From Gilvimarinus chinensis DSM 19667 (lineage in GTDB: Bacteria; Pseudomonadota; Gammaproteobacteria; Pseudomonadales; Cellvibrionaceae), in the NCBI RefSeq assembly GCF_000377745.1, contig NZ_KB898713.1:62001-126000 (forward strand): a DNA stretch of 64,000 bases. Reading direction: 5' to 3'. How positions within the stretch are numbered: position 1 is the stretch's first letter; every line of letters starts with the position of its first letter. This document shows positions 8,593 through 17,197 of the stretch, piece after piece. The notes below the pieces were generated by a model. It ran no database searches and was not told the DNA's origin. It was given only the letters and a program-made list of their open reading frames with translations. The translations under genes and the position numbers were made by a program.

Positions 8593-10098
8593 TTACCAGC
8601 CTAGCTCTGGTGCCAAGTAGTATTGAATGCCCAGAGCATCCAGTTGCGGACGAAGCTGCGTCAGGCGGTCGGTAAACTGTTGGTAATCACGTTGCGAGGC
8701 CTGGCTCCAGCCCAGCTCTGCGGTGACCGCAAGGCGCGGCCAAAGGCGGTTGTCTGCGGCTGCGTCGGTGTGTACCAGCTCGGTCCACAAGGCCGACTCA
8801 ACCCCCACGGCGGCACCGAAAGCGCTGGTGTCTAAGCTGTAGGCACGCTCTAAGGGTACCCCTTCTTTGCGGCACCAATCATAGGTTTGTGGCTGGCCGG
8901 CGTAATTGCCATGATCAAAGTAGGTGTAGGAGCAAGGCGACAAAATCAGCTGATGACCGCGCTCCAGCGCTGGTTGAATATCGTATTCATCATTCCACAG
9001 CTGCAGCAGTACGTCCGGGTCATTGTCGGCCACGGAGCCCTCTTCCCAAACAATGGCGGTGCGGCCCAGGTCGTCGACGATTTGTGTGGCGCGGGCAATA
9101 AATTCAGCGTAAAGCGGATCTTTAATTTCGTCACCACCGATGTGGATATATTCTGATGGAAAGAGTTCGATGATTTCGCTCAGCACATCCTCAACCCATG
9201 GGTAGATGACCTCGGGGTTGGTTAGGCACAGTTTGCTAAAGCCCACCTCTAGCCCGGAGTAGGTTGAAAGGTTAGTGACATCGTCGCAAGCCAGTTCATT
9301 GTACGAGGCCAGCGCTGCCTGAGTGTGGCCGGGCAGGTCTATTTCGGGTACCAAAGTTACGTGGCGCGCTTGTGCGTAGGCAACCAGCTCGCGCACTTCC
9401 TCTTGGGTGTAAAAACCAGATCGCCCCCCTTCTACGGCGCTGGGGCCGCCAATTTCCGTGAGCTTGGGGTATTTATTGATTTCGACGCGCCAGCCCTGGT
9501 CGTCACTCAAGTGCAAGTGTAAGCGGTTGAGCTTAAAACGCGCCATACGGTCAATGTGAGACTTAATGTACTCGGGGGGAAAGAAGCTGCGTGCGACATC
9601 CAGCATATTGCCGCGCCAGGCGAAAGCTGGTGCATCGGTAATGGCAACCAAAGGCAGTGCGTATTCCGCCTGGGCGCTGGCAGGCAAGAGCTGTCGCAGC
9701 GTTTGCACACCATAAAAAAGTCCCGCGTCAGTGTTAGCACTGATACTGATTTGTGTGTCGATCAGCAGGCGGTAGCCCTCTTCACCCAGCTCTGGTTCTT
9801 CAACCATGATGAGCTCTATTTGGCTGGGAGCCGTGTCGCTTAAGGTGATATCCAGTTGAGTTAGTAGCGCTTGCAGCGCAGGTTTCGCCGTTTCGCTACC
9901 GTTTGCTGCTTCTAGGTGTACACGATTTGCCAACGTGAATTTGCCCTTGGCAATTTCAACCGTGCTTGGGTAGGGCACTAAGGCCAGCTGCTCGGTTTGA
10001 TGGGCTTCAGGGTTGGCGCTGTTGGTGGATGTATCCGGTGAGGTGCTACCGCAGCCTATCAGTGTGCAGGCGATAGCGAAAGCCAGAAGAAATCTCAT
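8593..10098 (-). CDS. Beta-N-acetylhexosaminidase lipoprotein (GH20)
   Basis: Removes terminal GlcNAc/GalNAc from oligosaccharides such as chitobiose. 501 residues from the ATG at 10096-10098 (GGAG upstream). The signal peptide ends in lipobox LIGC (Cys16), so it is probably outer-membrane or periplasm-anchored. A GH20b-type N-terminal domain spans about 40-150 and the GH20 barrel about 155-480. The catalytic Asp-Glu pair is in HIGGDE (D323, E324); HLHLSDDQGWR and LVPEIDLPGHT are also characteristic. Divergent from the halogenase-like gene, an arrangement consistent with a sugar-use locus, although no TonB receptor is present here. Confidence 0.93.
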   Translation of the reverse strand: MRFLLAFAIACTLIGCGSTSPDTSTNSANPEAHQTEQLALVPYPSTVEIAKGKFTLANRVHLEAANGSETAKPALQALLTQLDITLSDTAPSQIELIMVEEPELGEEGYRLLIDTQISISANTDAGLFYGVQTLRQLLPASAQAEYALPLVAITDAPAFAWRGNMLDVARSFFPPEYIKSHIDRMARFKLNRLHLHLSDDQGWRVEINKYPKLTEIGGPSAVEGGRSGFYTQEEVRELVAYAQARHVTLVPEIDLPGHTQAALASYNELACDDVTNLSTYSGLEVGFSKLCLTNPEVIYPWVEDVLSEIIELFPSEYIHIGGDEIKDPLYAEFIARATQIVDDLGRTAIVWEEGSVADNDPDVLLQLWNDEYDIQPALERGHQLILSPCSYTYFDHGNYAGQPQTYDWCRKEGVPLERAYSLDTSAFGAAVGVESALWTELVHTDAAADNRLWPRLAVTAELGWSQASQRDYQQFTDRLTQLRPQLDALGIQYYLAPELGW

Positions 10099-10319
10099 GG
10101 TTTGCTCCAAAGTCTTAAATGATGGGCATTAAGGTTTTGCAGCGAAAACGTGGGGTGCGCGGCTGCGGGTCGGCAACAGTTTTGGCTCTATGGCGATTAT
10201 GTTTGATCTGTTGCTCTGGCTCGAGAAGCAAGGTAGACGATGATTATCCCGGTGTGCAACCAACTTTGTACCTTGATGCGGTATGCTTACATTTCTTAAG
10301 AAAGAATAACCGAAAGCAA

Positions 10320-11846
10320 ATGAGCGGTCTTATGAGTGGACAGGCGAAACAGATTGAACGGATGGTTATTGTCGGCGGTGGTACAGCCGGCTGGATCGCC
10401 GCTACGACACTGGGACGGATTTTCCAAAACAGTAATGTCAGTATCGAATTGGTAGAGTCAGAGCAGGTAGGTGTCATTGGTGTCGGCGAGGCGACCGTGC
10501 CCTTGTTTGTGGATTTTTTACGTCGCTCGGGTATTGATGAGGCCGACTTTATTCGTCGCACTCAGGCGACCTTTAAATGGGGCATCGAGTTTGTCGATTG
10601 GCGCCAGAAAGGCGAAAGCTACCTGCACACATTTGGTGAGATTGGTCGCACAATTGATGGCCATGATTTTTACCAGATTTGGCTCAAAGCGCGCGCCCAA
10701 GGCGACACCACTCCGCTGCTGCATCACGCGCCTGAGGCCGTGTTAGCGGCGCAGAATAAATTTTACTTACCTTTTAACGTGGCGGGCACGCCTCTGGCGA
10801 ATGCACGTTACGCCCTTCACTTAGACGCCACTCTGGTTAGCCAGTACCTGAGCGATTACGCGCAGGGTTTGGGGGTGAAACGAACCGTAGGGCACGTAGC
10901 CGACGTACATAAAACGGCAGGGGGTTTTATTAACAGCCTGCAGCTTGCCGATGGCCGTGTCATTGAGGGGGATTTTTTTATTGATTGCTCGGGCTTTCAA
11001 GGGTTGTTAATTGAACAGCATTTACACGCCGGGTATGAAAACTGGTCAGAATATTTACCTTGTGACCGAGCCGTCACTGTAGCCTCGGCGCGGGCCGAGG
11101 TGACTAAGGTTCAGACCGTTGCCACTGCGCGCTCCGCTGGCTGGGGTTGGCGTATTCCCCTTCAGCATCGCAATGGCAACGGCTATGTGTATGCCAGTCA
11201 GTTTATTGATGACGACATAGCTCAGAGAGAACTGCTTGAAGCTCTTGATACCGAGCCTTTGGCTGAGCCTCGTATCATTCCTTTTACCACCGGCATCAGA
11301 CGCAAGGTTTGGGATAAAAACTGCTTAGCGCTGGGACTGGCGCAAGGTTTTTTAGAGCCGCTCGAATCGACGGCCATTCATTTGGTTTCGAAGTCCCTTG
11401 CACATTTTGTACGTTTGTTTCCCGCTGCTGACTGCGCCGAGCGTTTGCAACGTGAATTTAATCGCCGCCTTTATGACGATTACTGCGAAATTCGTGACTT
11501 TTTGATTCTGCATTACTGCACCACTGCTCGCAGTGATACCCCTTTCTGGCAATATTGCCAGAATATGCCGTTACCCGATTCCCTGGCAGAAAAGTTAAGT
11601 CTGTTTCGTGAGCAGGGAAATTTACAGCCAGGAGTTGAAGACTTTTTTCAGCCCAGTAGCTGGCAAATGGTATTAACGGGTATGGGGGTGACGCCTAGGG
11701 GCTATAACCCCACGGTGGATGCGTTGGATTATCAGGCGTTAGCGCGTTCGCTGGCGGCGGGAAAAGAGGCGATTGCCCGGGCTGCCGCAAAGCAGCCCAG
11801 CCACGATGAGTTTATTAATACCTATTGCAGGGCACCGGTCGGGTAA
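10320..11846 (+). CDS. Tryptophan halogenase family flavoprotein
   Basis: FAD-dependent protein of the tryptophan-7-halogenase family, 508 residues from the ATG at 10320; an ATG at 10332 is a close alternative and neither has a strong ribosome site. The FAD-binding VGGGTAGW begins about residue 19. FKWGIEF carries the lysine that corresponds to the active-site Lys of PrnA-type halogenases, and the family signature WxWxIP is present as GWGWRIPL. GFLEPLESTAIHLV matches the FAD-site segment. In marine gammaproteobacteria such genes often sit in TonB/sugar-utilisation loci and their reaction is unknown; a flavin reductase partner is not visible here. Confidence 0.85.
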   Translation: MSGLMSGQAKQIERMVIVGGGTAGWIAATTLGRIFQNSNVSIELVESEQVGVIGVGEATVPLFVDFLRRSGIDEADFIRRTQATFKWGIEFVDWRQKGESYLHTFGEIGRTIDGHDFYQIWLKARAQGDTTPLLHHAPEAVLAAQNKFYLPFNVAGTPLANARYALHLDATLVSQYLSDYAQGLGVKRTVGHVADVHKTAGGFINSLQLADGRVIEGDFFIDCSGFQGLLIEQHLHAGYENWSEYLPCDRAVTVASARAEVTKVQTVATARSAGWGWRIPLQHRNGNGYVYASQFIDDDIAQRELLEALDTEPLAEPRIIPFTTGIRRKVWDKNCLALGLAQGFLEPLESTAIHLVSKSLAHFVRLFPAADCAERLQREFNRRLYDDYCEIRDFLILHYCTTARSDTPFWQYCQNMPLPDSLAEKLSLFREQGNLQPGVEDFFQPSSWQMVLTGMGVTPRGYNPTVDALDYQALARSLAAGKEAIARAAAKQPSHDEFINTYCRAPVG

Positions 11847-11865
11847 TTTAGGTATTGGTTTACGT

Positions 11866-13755
11866 TTACGGCGCAAGTCGGGTTTTATTGGGGGCGGATA
11901 GTTGGCGTAAGCGTTGATCAATCGCGTGCTCAATACCTTCGGCGTCCAGCCCCTGGCTGGCCATCTGATCGCTCTGGCTGGCGTGGCTAACAAACTCATC
12001 GGCCAACCCCAATTGCAGCAGCGGTGTGACTAAACCAGTATTGCTTAGGTATTCGGCAACCGCCGAGCCTGCACCACCAGCAATAGCGTTTTCTTCCAGA
12101 GTGACCAGTAACTGGTGGCGCTCTTGCATGGCGTTAATCAACTCGGTATCCAGCGGTTTCACAAAACGCATATCGCACAGGGTTAAGCCCAGCTTGTCGG
12201 CTACCTGGCGCGCTACTGCACTCAAGGTGCCAAAGCACAAAATGGCAGCACCTGTGCCCTCGCGTTTTACGATGCCCTTGCCGATGGGCAGGGCCGTCAT
12301 TGCCGTGTCCACTCGAGCGCCCGGGCCACGTCCGCGGGGGTAACGCACGGCGCTCGGGCCTGTGTGACGGAAACAGGTAAAGAGCAGTTGACGACACTCG
12401 TTTTCATCGCTGGGGGCGGCAATGACCATATTGGGGATGCAGCGCAGAAACGTAATATCAAAACTGCCTGCGTGGGTGGCGCCGTCTTCACCAACAAGAC
12501 CCGCGCGGTCGATGGCAAAAGTGACGTCCAGGTTTTGCAGTGCTACATCGTGAATTAACTGGTCGTAGGCGCGCTGTAAAAAGGTCGAATAAATGGCCAC
12601 CACCGGTTTTTGCCCTTCACAGGCAAGGCCTGCAGCCAGGGTAACGGCGTGTTGTTCGGCAATGGCAACGTCGTAGAAGCGCTCGGCATACTCGCGGGCA
12701 AATTCCACCATCCCCGAACCTTCGCACATGGCGGGGGTAATGCCGATCAGGCGCGGTTCAACGGCGGCCATATCGCACAACCAGCGGCCGAAAATGTCTT
12801 GATATTTGGGGCGGTTAGGTACCGGTTTTTTGGGACTGGGCTCTAGCTTATTCAATGCGTGATAGCCCACAGGGTCTTGTTCGGCTGGTTCAAAGCCTTT
12901 TCCCTTTTGGGTAATAATGTGCAGTAGTTTCGGCCCTTTTACACCGCGCAGATTCCGTAAGTAGCGTACCAGCGATGACATGTCGTGGCCGTCAATGGGG
13001 CCGACATAGTTAAAGCCCATTTCTTCAAATAAGGTGCCGGGGGAGACAAACCCCTTGAAATGCTCCTCGGTGCGTTTCGCAAACTCCCAGGCGGAAGGGA
13101 TTTTAGTAAGCACTTGCTTACTGCCCTCGCGCAGCGAGTTGTAGAATTTACTGCCCCAGATTTTCGACAAATAAGTCGCCAGCCCACCCACATTGGGCGA
13201 GATAGACATGTTGTTGTCGTTGAGGATGACCAGCATATCGGCGTTGGTGTGAGCGGCGTGATTCAGTGCTTCAAAGGCCATGCCAGCGGTCATGGCTCCA
13301 TCGCCAATAATGGCCGCGCATTTACGCTCACCATCGGCCAGGGCCATACCCAGTGCGGCGCTGATAGATGTACTGGAATGGCCCACGCCAAAGGTATCGT
13401 ATTCACTTTCGTCGCGTTTGGGAAAGCCCGATAGACCACCTGCCTGGCGCATCGTCAGCAGTTGTTCACGGCGTCCGGTGAGAATTTTATGGGGGTAGGT
13501 TTGGTGGCCTACATCCCATACCAGTCGGTCGTCGGGGGTGTTGTAGATGTAGTGCAGAGCGATGGTTAGCTCTACAACGCCCAGTCCTGCGCCAAAATGG
13601 CCGCCGGTTTGTCCCACGCTGTACAGTAGAAACGCCCGCAGTTCATCCGCCAGCCGCGGTAGCTCTTTTTCGCCGAGCTCGCGCAGATCCGCCGGTGAGT
13701 CAATGGTGTCCAGCAGTGGCGTGGACGGGCGTTGGGTCGGTATTTCGTTCAGCAT
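11866..13755 (-). CDS. dxs: 1-deoxy-D-xylulose-5-phosphate synthase
   Basis: Condenses pyruvate and glyceraldehyde 3-phosphate to DXP, the entry step of the MEP isoprenoid pathway and of thiamine/pyridoxal synthesis. 629 residues, full length. Thiamine-diphosphate motif [19 protein letters not shown] (about 150-168), transketolase-like pyrimidine-binding domain (about 320-490) with [15 protein letters not shown], and a C-terminal domain. Third gene of xseB-ispA-dxs, 41 bases after ispA, the order common in gammaproteobacteria. The opposing halogenase-like gene ends 19 bases away. Confidence 0.98.
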   Translation of the reverse strand: MLNEIPTQRPSTPLLDTIDSPADLRELGEKELPRLADELRAFLLYSVGQTGGHFGAGLGVVELTIALHYIYNTPDDRLVWDVGHQTYPHKILTGRREQLLTMRQAGGLSGFPKRDESEYDTFGVGHSSTSISAALGMALADGERKCAAIIGDGAMTAGMAFEALNHAAHTNADMLVILNDNNMSISPNVGGLATYLSKIWGSKFYNSLREGSKQVLTKIPSAWEFAKRTEEHFKGFVSPGTLFEEMGFNYVGPIDGHDMSSLVRYLRNLRGVKGPKLLHIITQKGKGFEPAEQDPVGYHALNKLEPSPKKPVPNRPKYQDIFGRWLCDMAAVEPRLIGITPAMCEGSGMVEFAREYAERFYDVAIAEQHAVTLAAGLACEGQKPVVAIYSTFLQRAYDQLIHDVALQNLDVTFAIDRAGLVGEDGATHAGSFDITFLRCIPNMVIAAPSDENECRQLLFTCFRHTGPSAVRYPRGRGPGARVDTAMTALPIGKGIVKREGTGAAILCFGTLSAVARQVADKLGLTLCDMRFVKPLDTELINAMQERHQLLVTLEENAIAGGAGSAVAEYLSNTGLVTPLLQLGLADEFVSHASQSDQMASQGLDAEGIEHAIDQRLRQLSAPNKTRLAP

Positions 13756-13796
13756 GGGTACAGTCTATTTTTAGCGAGGGGCCATTGTAGGCACCA

Positions 13797-14681
13797 CTAG
13801 CGCTCTCGCTCAACCACATATTGGGCGATGTGGTGTAGAGGGGCGGTATTGCCGGGTAAGTGAGCAATGGCCGCTTTGGCTTCCTCCAGCAGACGTGCAG
13901 CGTGCTGGCGGGCGGCATCCAGGCCCAGTAAGGAAACGTAGGTGGGCTTGTTTTTGGCGGCATCGGCCCCTTGGGTTTTACCCAGGGTCTGGGTGTCGGC
14001 GGTGACATCGAGAATGTCATCTTGTACCTGAAACGCTAAACCGACCGCCGTGCTAAACGCCCACAGCGCGCTGAGCGCACTGTCGTCGGCCTCGGCAACC
14101 AGTGCGCCCATGGTAACGCTGGCGTTAATCAAAGCGCCGGTTTTGCAACAATGCATATTCTCTAGTTGTTTGAGGGTGAGGGTATTGTCTACCGCGGCGA
14201 GGTCAATGGCCTGGCCCAATACCATACCCTGGTGGCCCGCCCCGGCACACAAGGCTTTGATGAGCCGCACCTTTACATCAGCGTTTACTGAATCGATGTT
14301 GGCAAGCTGTTCAAAGGCCAGTGTTTGTAATGCATCGCCGGCTAAAATGGCCAAAGCCTCGTCAAACGCAATATGGCAAGTGGCTCGGCCGCGGCGCAGA
14401 TCGTCGTCGTCCATAGCGGGCAGGTCATCGTGCACCAAGCTGTACGCGTGAATGGCTTCAACTGCACAGGCGACCGCATCGAGAGCCGAATGGTCGGTAT
14501 GACCTTGAATCGCTTCATAGCTCGCAAAAGCCAACAGTGGGCGGATGCGTTTGCCGCCACCGGTCAATGCGTAGTTTATAGCTTCCCCCAGCTGGCTGTT
14601 GGCTGTGGCAGGAATGGCTTCAATCAGGGCATGCTCGATGCGAGGACGCAGTCGATCCGTGTAGTTAAAAAAATTGCTCAT
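13797..14681 (-). CDS. ispA: Farnesyl diphosphate synthase
   Basis: Builds geranyl and farnesyl diphosphate from IPP and DMAPP. 294 residues, typical length. First aspartate-rich motif [14 protein letters not shown] (about residues 81-94), second motif [10 protein letters not shown] (about 224-233), and GGGKRIRP near residue 40 for pyrophosphate binding. The start ATG overlaps the xseB stop (ATGA), so translation is coupled. Confidence 0.97.
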   Translation of the reverse strand: MSNFFNYTDRLRPRIEHALIEAIPATANSQLGEAINYALTGGGKRIRPLLAFASYEAIQGHTDHSALDAVACAVEAIHAYSLVHDDLPAMDDDDLRRGRATCHIAFDEALAILAGDALQTLAFEQLANIDSVNADVKVRLIKALCAGAGHQGMVLGQAIDLAAVDNTLTLKQLENMHCCKTGALINASVTMGALVAEADDSALSALWAFSTAVGLAFQVQDDILDVTADTQTLGKTQGADAAKNKPTYVSLLGLDAARQHAARLLEEAKAAIAHLPGNTAPLHHIAQYVVERER

Positions 14682-14923
14682 CCGGCATCGTCTGTCGCAT
14701 TAAAATCGGTTAATACCGGTTGACCGTTTTGCTCGATCAGAGCTTGTACCTGCTGCTCTGCTTGAGTCAGGCGCTGTTGGCATTCACGGGTGAGCTTAAT
14801 GCCCTCTTCAAATGCCTTCAGAGACTCTTCCAGAGTGAGCTCGCCGCTTTCCATGCGTGTCACCAGAGCTTCAAGCTCGGTCAGAGAAGATTCTAAATCC
14901 GGGTTTTTTTTCTTTGCGGGCAT
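14678..14923 (-). CDS. xseB: Exodeoxyribonuclease VII small subunit
   Basis: 81-residue small subunit of exonuclease VII, which degrades single-stranded DNA with XseA (not in the window). Starts MPAKKKN; the conserved core is [29 protein letters not shown] split across two helices. An upstream in-frame ATG at 15067 would add 48 residues without family similarity. First gene of xseB-ispA-dxs, divergent from motA with a 181-base intergenic region. Confidence 0.93.
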   Translation of the reverse strand: MPAKKKNPDLESSLTELEALVTRMESGELTLEESLKAFEEGIKLTRECQQRLTQAEQQVQALIEQNGQPVLTDFNATDDAG

Positions 14924-15104
14924 TCGTGGCCTGTGTGCGGTTTGAAGGTTCAGCTTTGTGAGTATCGGCCGATAACGTGGCAGATACTCATGAAATTGTG
15001 GGGCCATTATACGGTTTGCCACTGACAGATTTACAGCCCTTGAGGTAATCGGACTAGAATAGGGCATAAATTAAGGGCGTTAAGCTCAGACGAAGGAGTA
15101 ACGG

Positions 15105-15869
15105 GTGGATTTAGCAACGCTTATCGGGCTGTTGGGGGCCTTGGGGCTGATTGTCGCCTCCATGTTTATGTCCGGCGAAATCGGTATGTTCGTCAACGCA
15201 CCTTCACTGGTAATTGTAGTGGGGGGCAGTATTTTTGCGGTAATGGCCAAATTTGGGCTGGGCCAGTTTCTCAGTGCGTTTAAGGTGGCCGGGAAGAGTT
15301 TTGTGAATAAGCTCGATGACCCGCTGGATATGATTGACGAGATTGTGGACTTGGCTGACGCGGCACGTAAAGGCGGTTTATTGTCTTTAGAGGGGAAGGA
15401 GGTCAGTAACGGTTTTTTGCAAAAAGGCATTCAACTGTTAGTAGATGGCCACGACCCGGATGTAGTGCGCACCATGCTCTCTAAGGATCGTTCGCTGGCC
15501 GAGCGACGGCACAATGGTGGGGCCTCCATTTTTGCCTCTCTCGGGGATGTGGCGCCTGCTATGGGGATGATTGGCACCCTGATTGGTCTGGTGGCCATGC
15601 TGGCCAATATGGATGACCCCAAAGCCATTGGCCCCGCCATGGCGGTCGCTCTGTTAACCACTTTGTATGGTGCCATGCTTGCGAATGCGGTGTTTCTGCC
15701 AATTGCCGATAAGCTCAAATTGCGTGCCGGTGAAGAGTACATGATCAAGAGCATGATTATCGATGGGCTGCTCGCCATTCAAAACGGCCAGAACCCGCGG
15801 GTCATTGATACCGTGTTGCGCACCTATTTACCCGAAGGTAAACGAGACGCTGCCGATGTGGCCGGTTGA
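15105..15869 (+). CDS. pomA: Flagellar motor stator protein, PomA/MotA type
   Basis: 254-residue inner-membrane stator subunit with four membrane segments (about 5-24, 33-50, 148-170, 180-202). GTG start preceded by GAAGGAG. Length and motifs (VVVGGSIFAVMAKF, MLANMDDPKAIGPAMAVALLTTLYGAMLAN) match sodium-driven PomA better than the longer proton-driven MotA of enterics. Paired with pomB 15 bases downstream. No other flagellar gene is near, as usual when the stator pair sits beside xseB in this group. Sodium coupling is inferred. Confidence 0.93.
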   Translation: MDLATLIGLLGALGLIVASMFMSGEIGMFVNAPSLVIVVGGSIFAVMAKFGLGQFLSAFKVAGKSFVNKLDDPLDMIDEIVDLADAARKGGLLSLEGKEVSNGFLQKGIQLLVDGHDPDVVRTMLSKDRSLAERRHNGGASIFASLGDVAPAMGMIGTLIGLVAMLANMDDPKAIGPAMAVALLTTLYGAMLANAVFLPIADKLKLRAGEEYMIKSMIIDGLLAIQNGQNPRVIDTVLRTYLPEGKRDAADVAG

Positions 15870-15884
15870 TAAGAGAGCGGCTCG

Positions 15885-16871
15885 ATGAATACTGATGACG
15901 AAGAAAAAGACTGCGAATGTCCGCCCGGGTTGCCTGCCTGGATGGCCACTTTTGCCGATTTGATGGCACTGTTAATGTGCTTTTTTGTGTTGTTGCTGTC
16001 GTTCTCCGAGATGGATGCAATGAAGTTTCGGCGTCTGGCCGGTTCACTGGCGCAGGCCTTTGGTGTGCAAGCCAAGGTCAATGTAAACGAAATTCCTAAA
16101 GGCACCAGCATTATTGCTCAAGAGTTCAGTCCGGGCAGGCCGGACCCCACTCCGGTTAACGTGATTTTCCAGCGCACTGAAGACATCACGCAAATGAGCC
16201 TGGAGGTACGCGACTCACAGGAATACGACATCGAGCGCGGCGAGCCGGATATGGACGAGAGCGCACAAGAGAGGCTGCAGCAAATTGTTGACGAGCTGAT
16301 CGAGCAAACTCGCCAGGATGCGACTGAATTGGCCGATAAGCTTAAAGATCGTATTGCCAGTGGCGATATTGAAATTGAAACCCAAGGTCGGCAAATTATT
16401 ATCCGAATTCGTGAGAAAGGCTCTTTTGAGTCGGGTTCTGCAACCCTGGCCCCGGATTACTATGACGTAATCGATGAAATACGAGCTGTTTTGATGCTTA
16501 AACCCGGTCACATTGCCGTTCAGGGACATACCGACAATATTCCCATTCGCTCGGATCGCTTTCGTTCTAATTGGGACTTATCCGCTATGCGCGCATCCTC
16601 GGTGGCGCTGCAGTTAATGCGAGGAGGGTATCTTGCGCCTAAAAGGTTCGAAGTCGCCGGCTATGCAGATACCAAGCCCCTGGCTCCTAACGACTCGGCT
16701 TTTAATCGTGCGCGCAATCGGCGCGTTGAGATAGTGATTCGCCAGGGGTTGGGCAATGACTTGCAGGCGGAAGATATCGAACTTTTGAAAAACGAAGGTG
16801 ACGATATTATTCGTCAACTGGATGTGGCTCCCGAATATCTGTTTGATTTAGACCCTGAAGAAGTATTCTGA
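15885..16871 (+). CDS. pomB: Flagellar motor stator protein, PomB/MotB type
   Basis: 328-residue partner of PomA that anchors the stator to peptidoglycan. Single membrane helix at about 21-42 with the ion-binding Asp in ATFADLMALLMCFFVLLLSF (D25), then a long periplasmic linker and an OmpA-like peptidoglycan-binding domain (about 180-285) with the signature VQGHTDNIPI and NRARNRRVEIVI. The Cys in LMCFF is seen in sodium-type PomB. A 43-residue acidic tail follows the OmpA domain. Confidence 0.93.
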   Translation: MNTDDEEKDCECPPGLPAWMATFADLMALLMCFFVLLLSFSEMDAMKFRRLAGSLAQAFGVQAKVNVNEIPKGTSIIAQEFSPGRPDPTPVNVIFQRTEDITQMSLEVRDSQEYDIERGEPDMDESAQERLQQIVDELIEQTRQDATELADKLKDRIASGDIEIETQGRQIIIRIREKGSFESGSATLAPDYYDVIDEIRAVLMLKPGHIAVQGHTDNIPIRSDRFRSNWDLSAMRASSVALQLMRGGYLAPKRFEVAGYADTKPLAPNDSAFNRARNRRVEIVIRQGLGNDLQAEDIELLKNEGDDIIRQLDVAPEYLFDLDPEEVF

Positions 16872-16888
16872 CGCCAAAATGAGGGGTT

Positions 16889-16906
16889 TGTAGGAAATGT
16901 CTCACA
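16889..16906 (+). promoter_or_regulatory. Candidate GacA binding site
   Basis: TGTAGG-N6-CTCACA, one mismatch per half from the GacA upstream activating sequence TGTAAG-N6-CTTACA known from Pseudomonas rsmX/Y/Z promoters, with the correct 6-base spacer. It lies about 50 bases before the inferred start of the RNA at 16943. A -35-like GTGACA follows at 16914-16919; the -10 is weak, as expected for an activated promoter. Confidence 0.5.
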
Positions 16907-16942
16907 AAAAACTGTGACATCGCCCGCTACATTTGTATTTCA

Positions 16943-17080
16943 CTTCGGAGCATAATGGTTTCGACGGACACAGGTATAGGGATATAGGCACGGAATAGAA
17001 GGATTTGGCCATCAAGAGTCACGGTAAGACTCCATCCTGTAAACCCCGCAACAGGCCCCCTTGTTGTGGGGTTTCTCTTA
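16943..17080 (+). ncRNA. Candidate Gac/Rsm-type CsrA-sequestering RNA
   Basis: About 135-base transcript between a GacA-like box and an intrinsic terminator, with no open frame of note. GGA triplets occur at 16947, 16966, 16980, 16992 and 17001, spaced 9-19 bases; four of the five are in ANGGA context, the CsrA/RsmA recognition core. Length, GGA density, terminator and upstream element together fit RsmY/RsmZ-class RNAs that titrate CsrA under GacS/GacA control. Start and end are approximate. No homologous family could be checked, and the loops presenting each GGA were not folded. Confidence 0.55.
17041..17080 (+). terminator. Intrinsic terminator of the candidate sRNA
   Basis: Stem AAACCCCGCAACA (17041-17053) with TGTTGTGGGGTTT (17062-17074), 13 pairs with one G-T, loop of 8, followed by the T-rich CTCTTATTT. 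Confidence 0.8.
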
Positions 17081-17164
17081 TTTAAGGGGCAATTTTAAGG
17101 AGTTCGTGGTTTCACCATCTCGAGAAACTCACGTCAAGTGTGTTCTAATAAGCGAAACCAACAA

Positions 17165-17197
17165 AAAAACCGAGCCCAACCATCGCTCGGTTTTTTT
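17165..17197. terminator. Second terminator abutting the MFS gene start
   Basis: Stem ACCGAGC (17169-17175) with GCTCGGT (17185-17191) and a 7-T tract, preceded by 7 A, so it can act on both strands. The T tract touches the first ATG of the MFS gene at 17198. Confidence 0.75.

Noticed and set aside
16955-16985. tmRNA-like 5' segment (TTTCGACGG)
   Set aside because: The resemblance to the ssrA start is only a few bases; no tRNA-like 3' end, tag reading frame or CCA follows.
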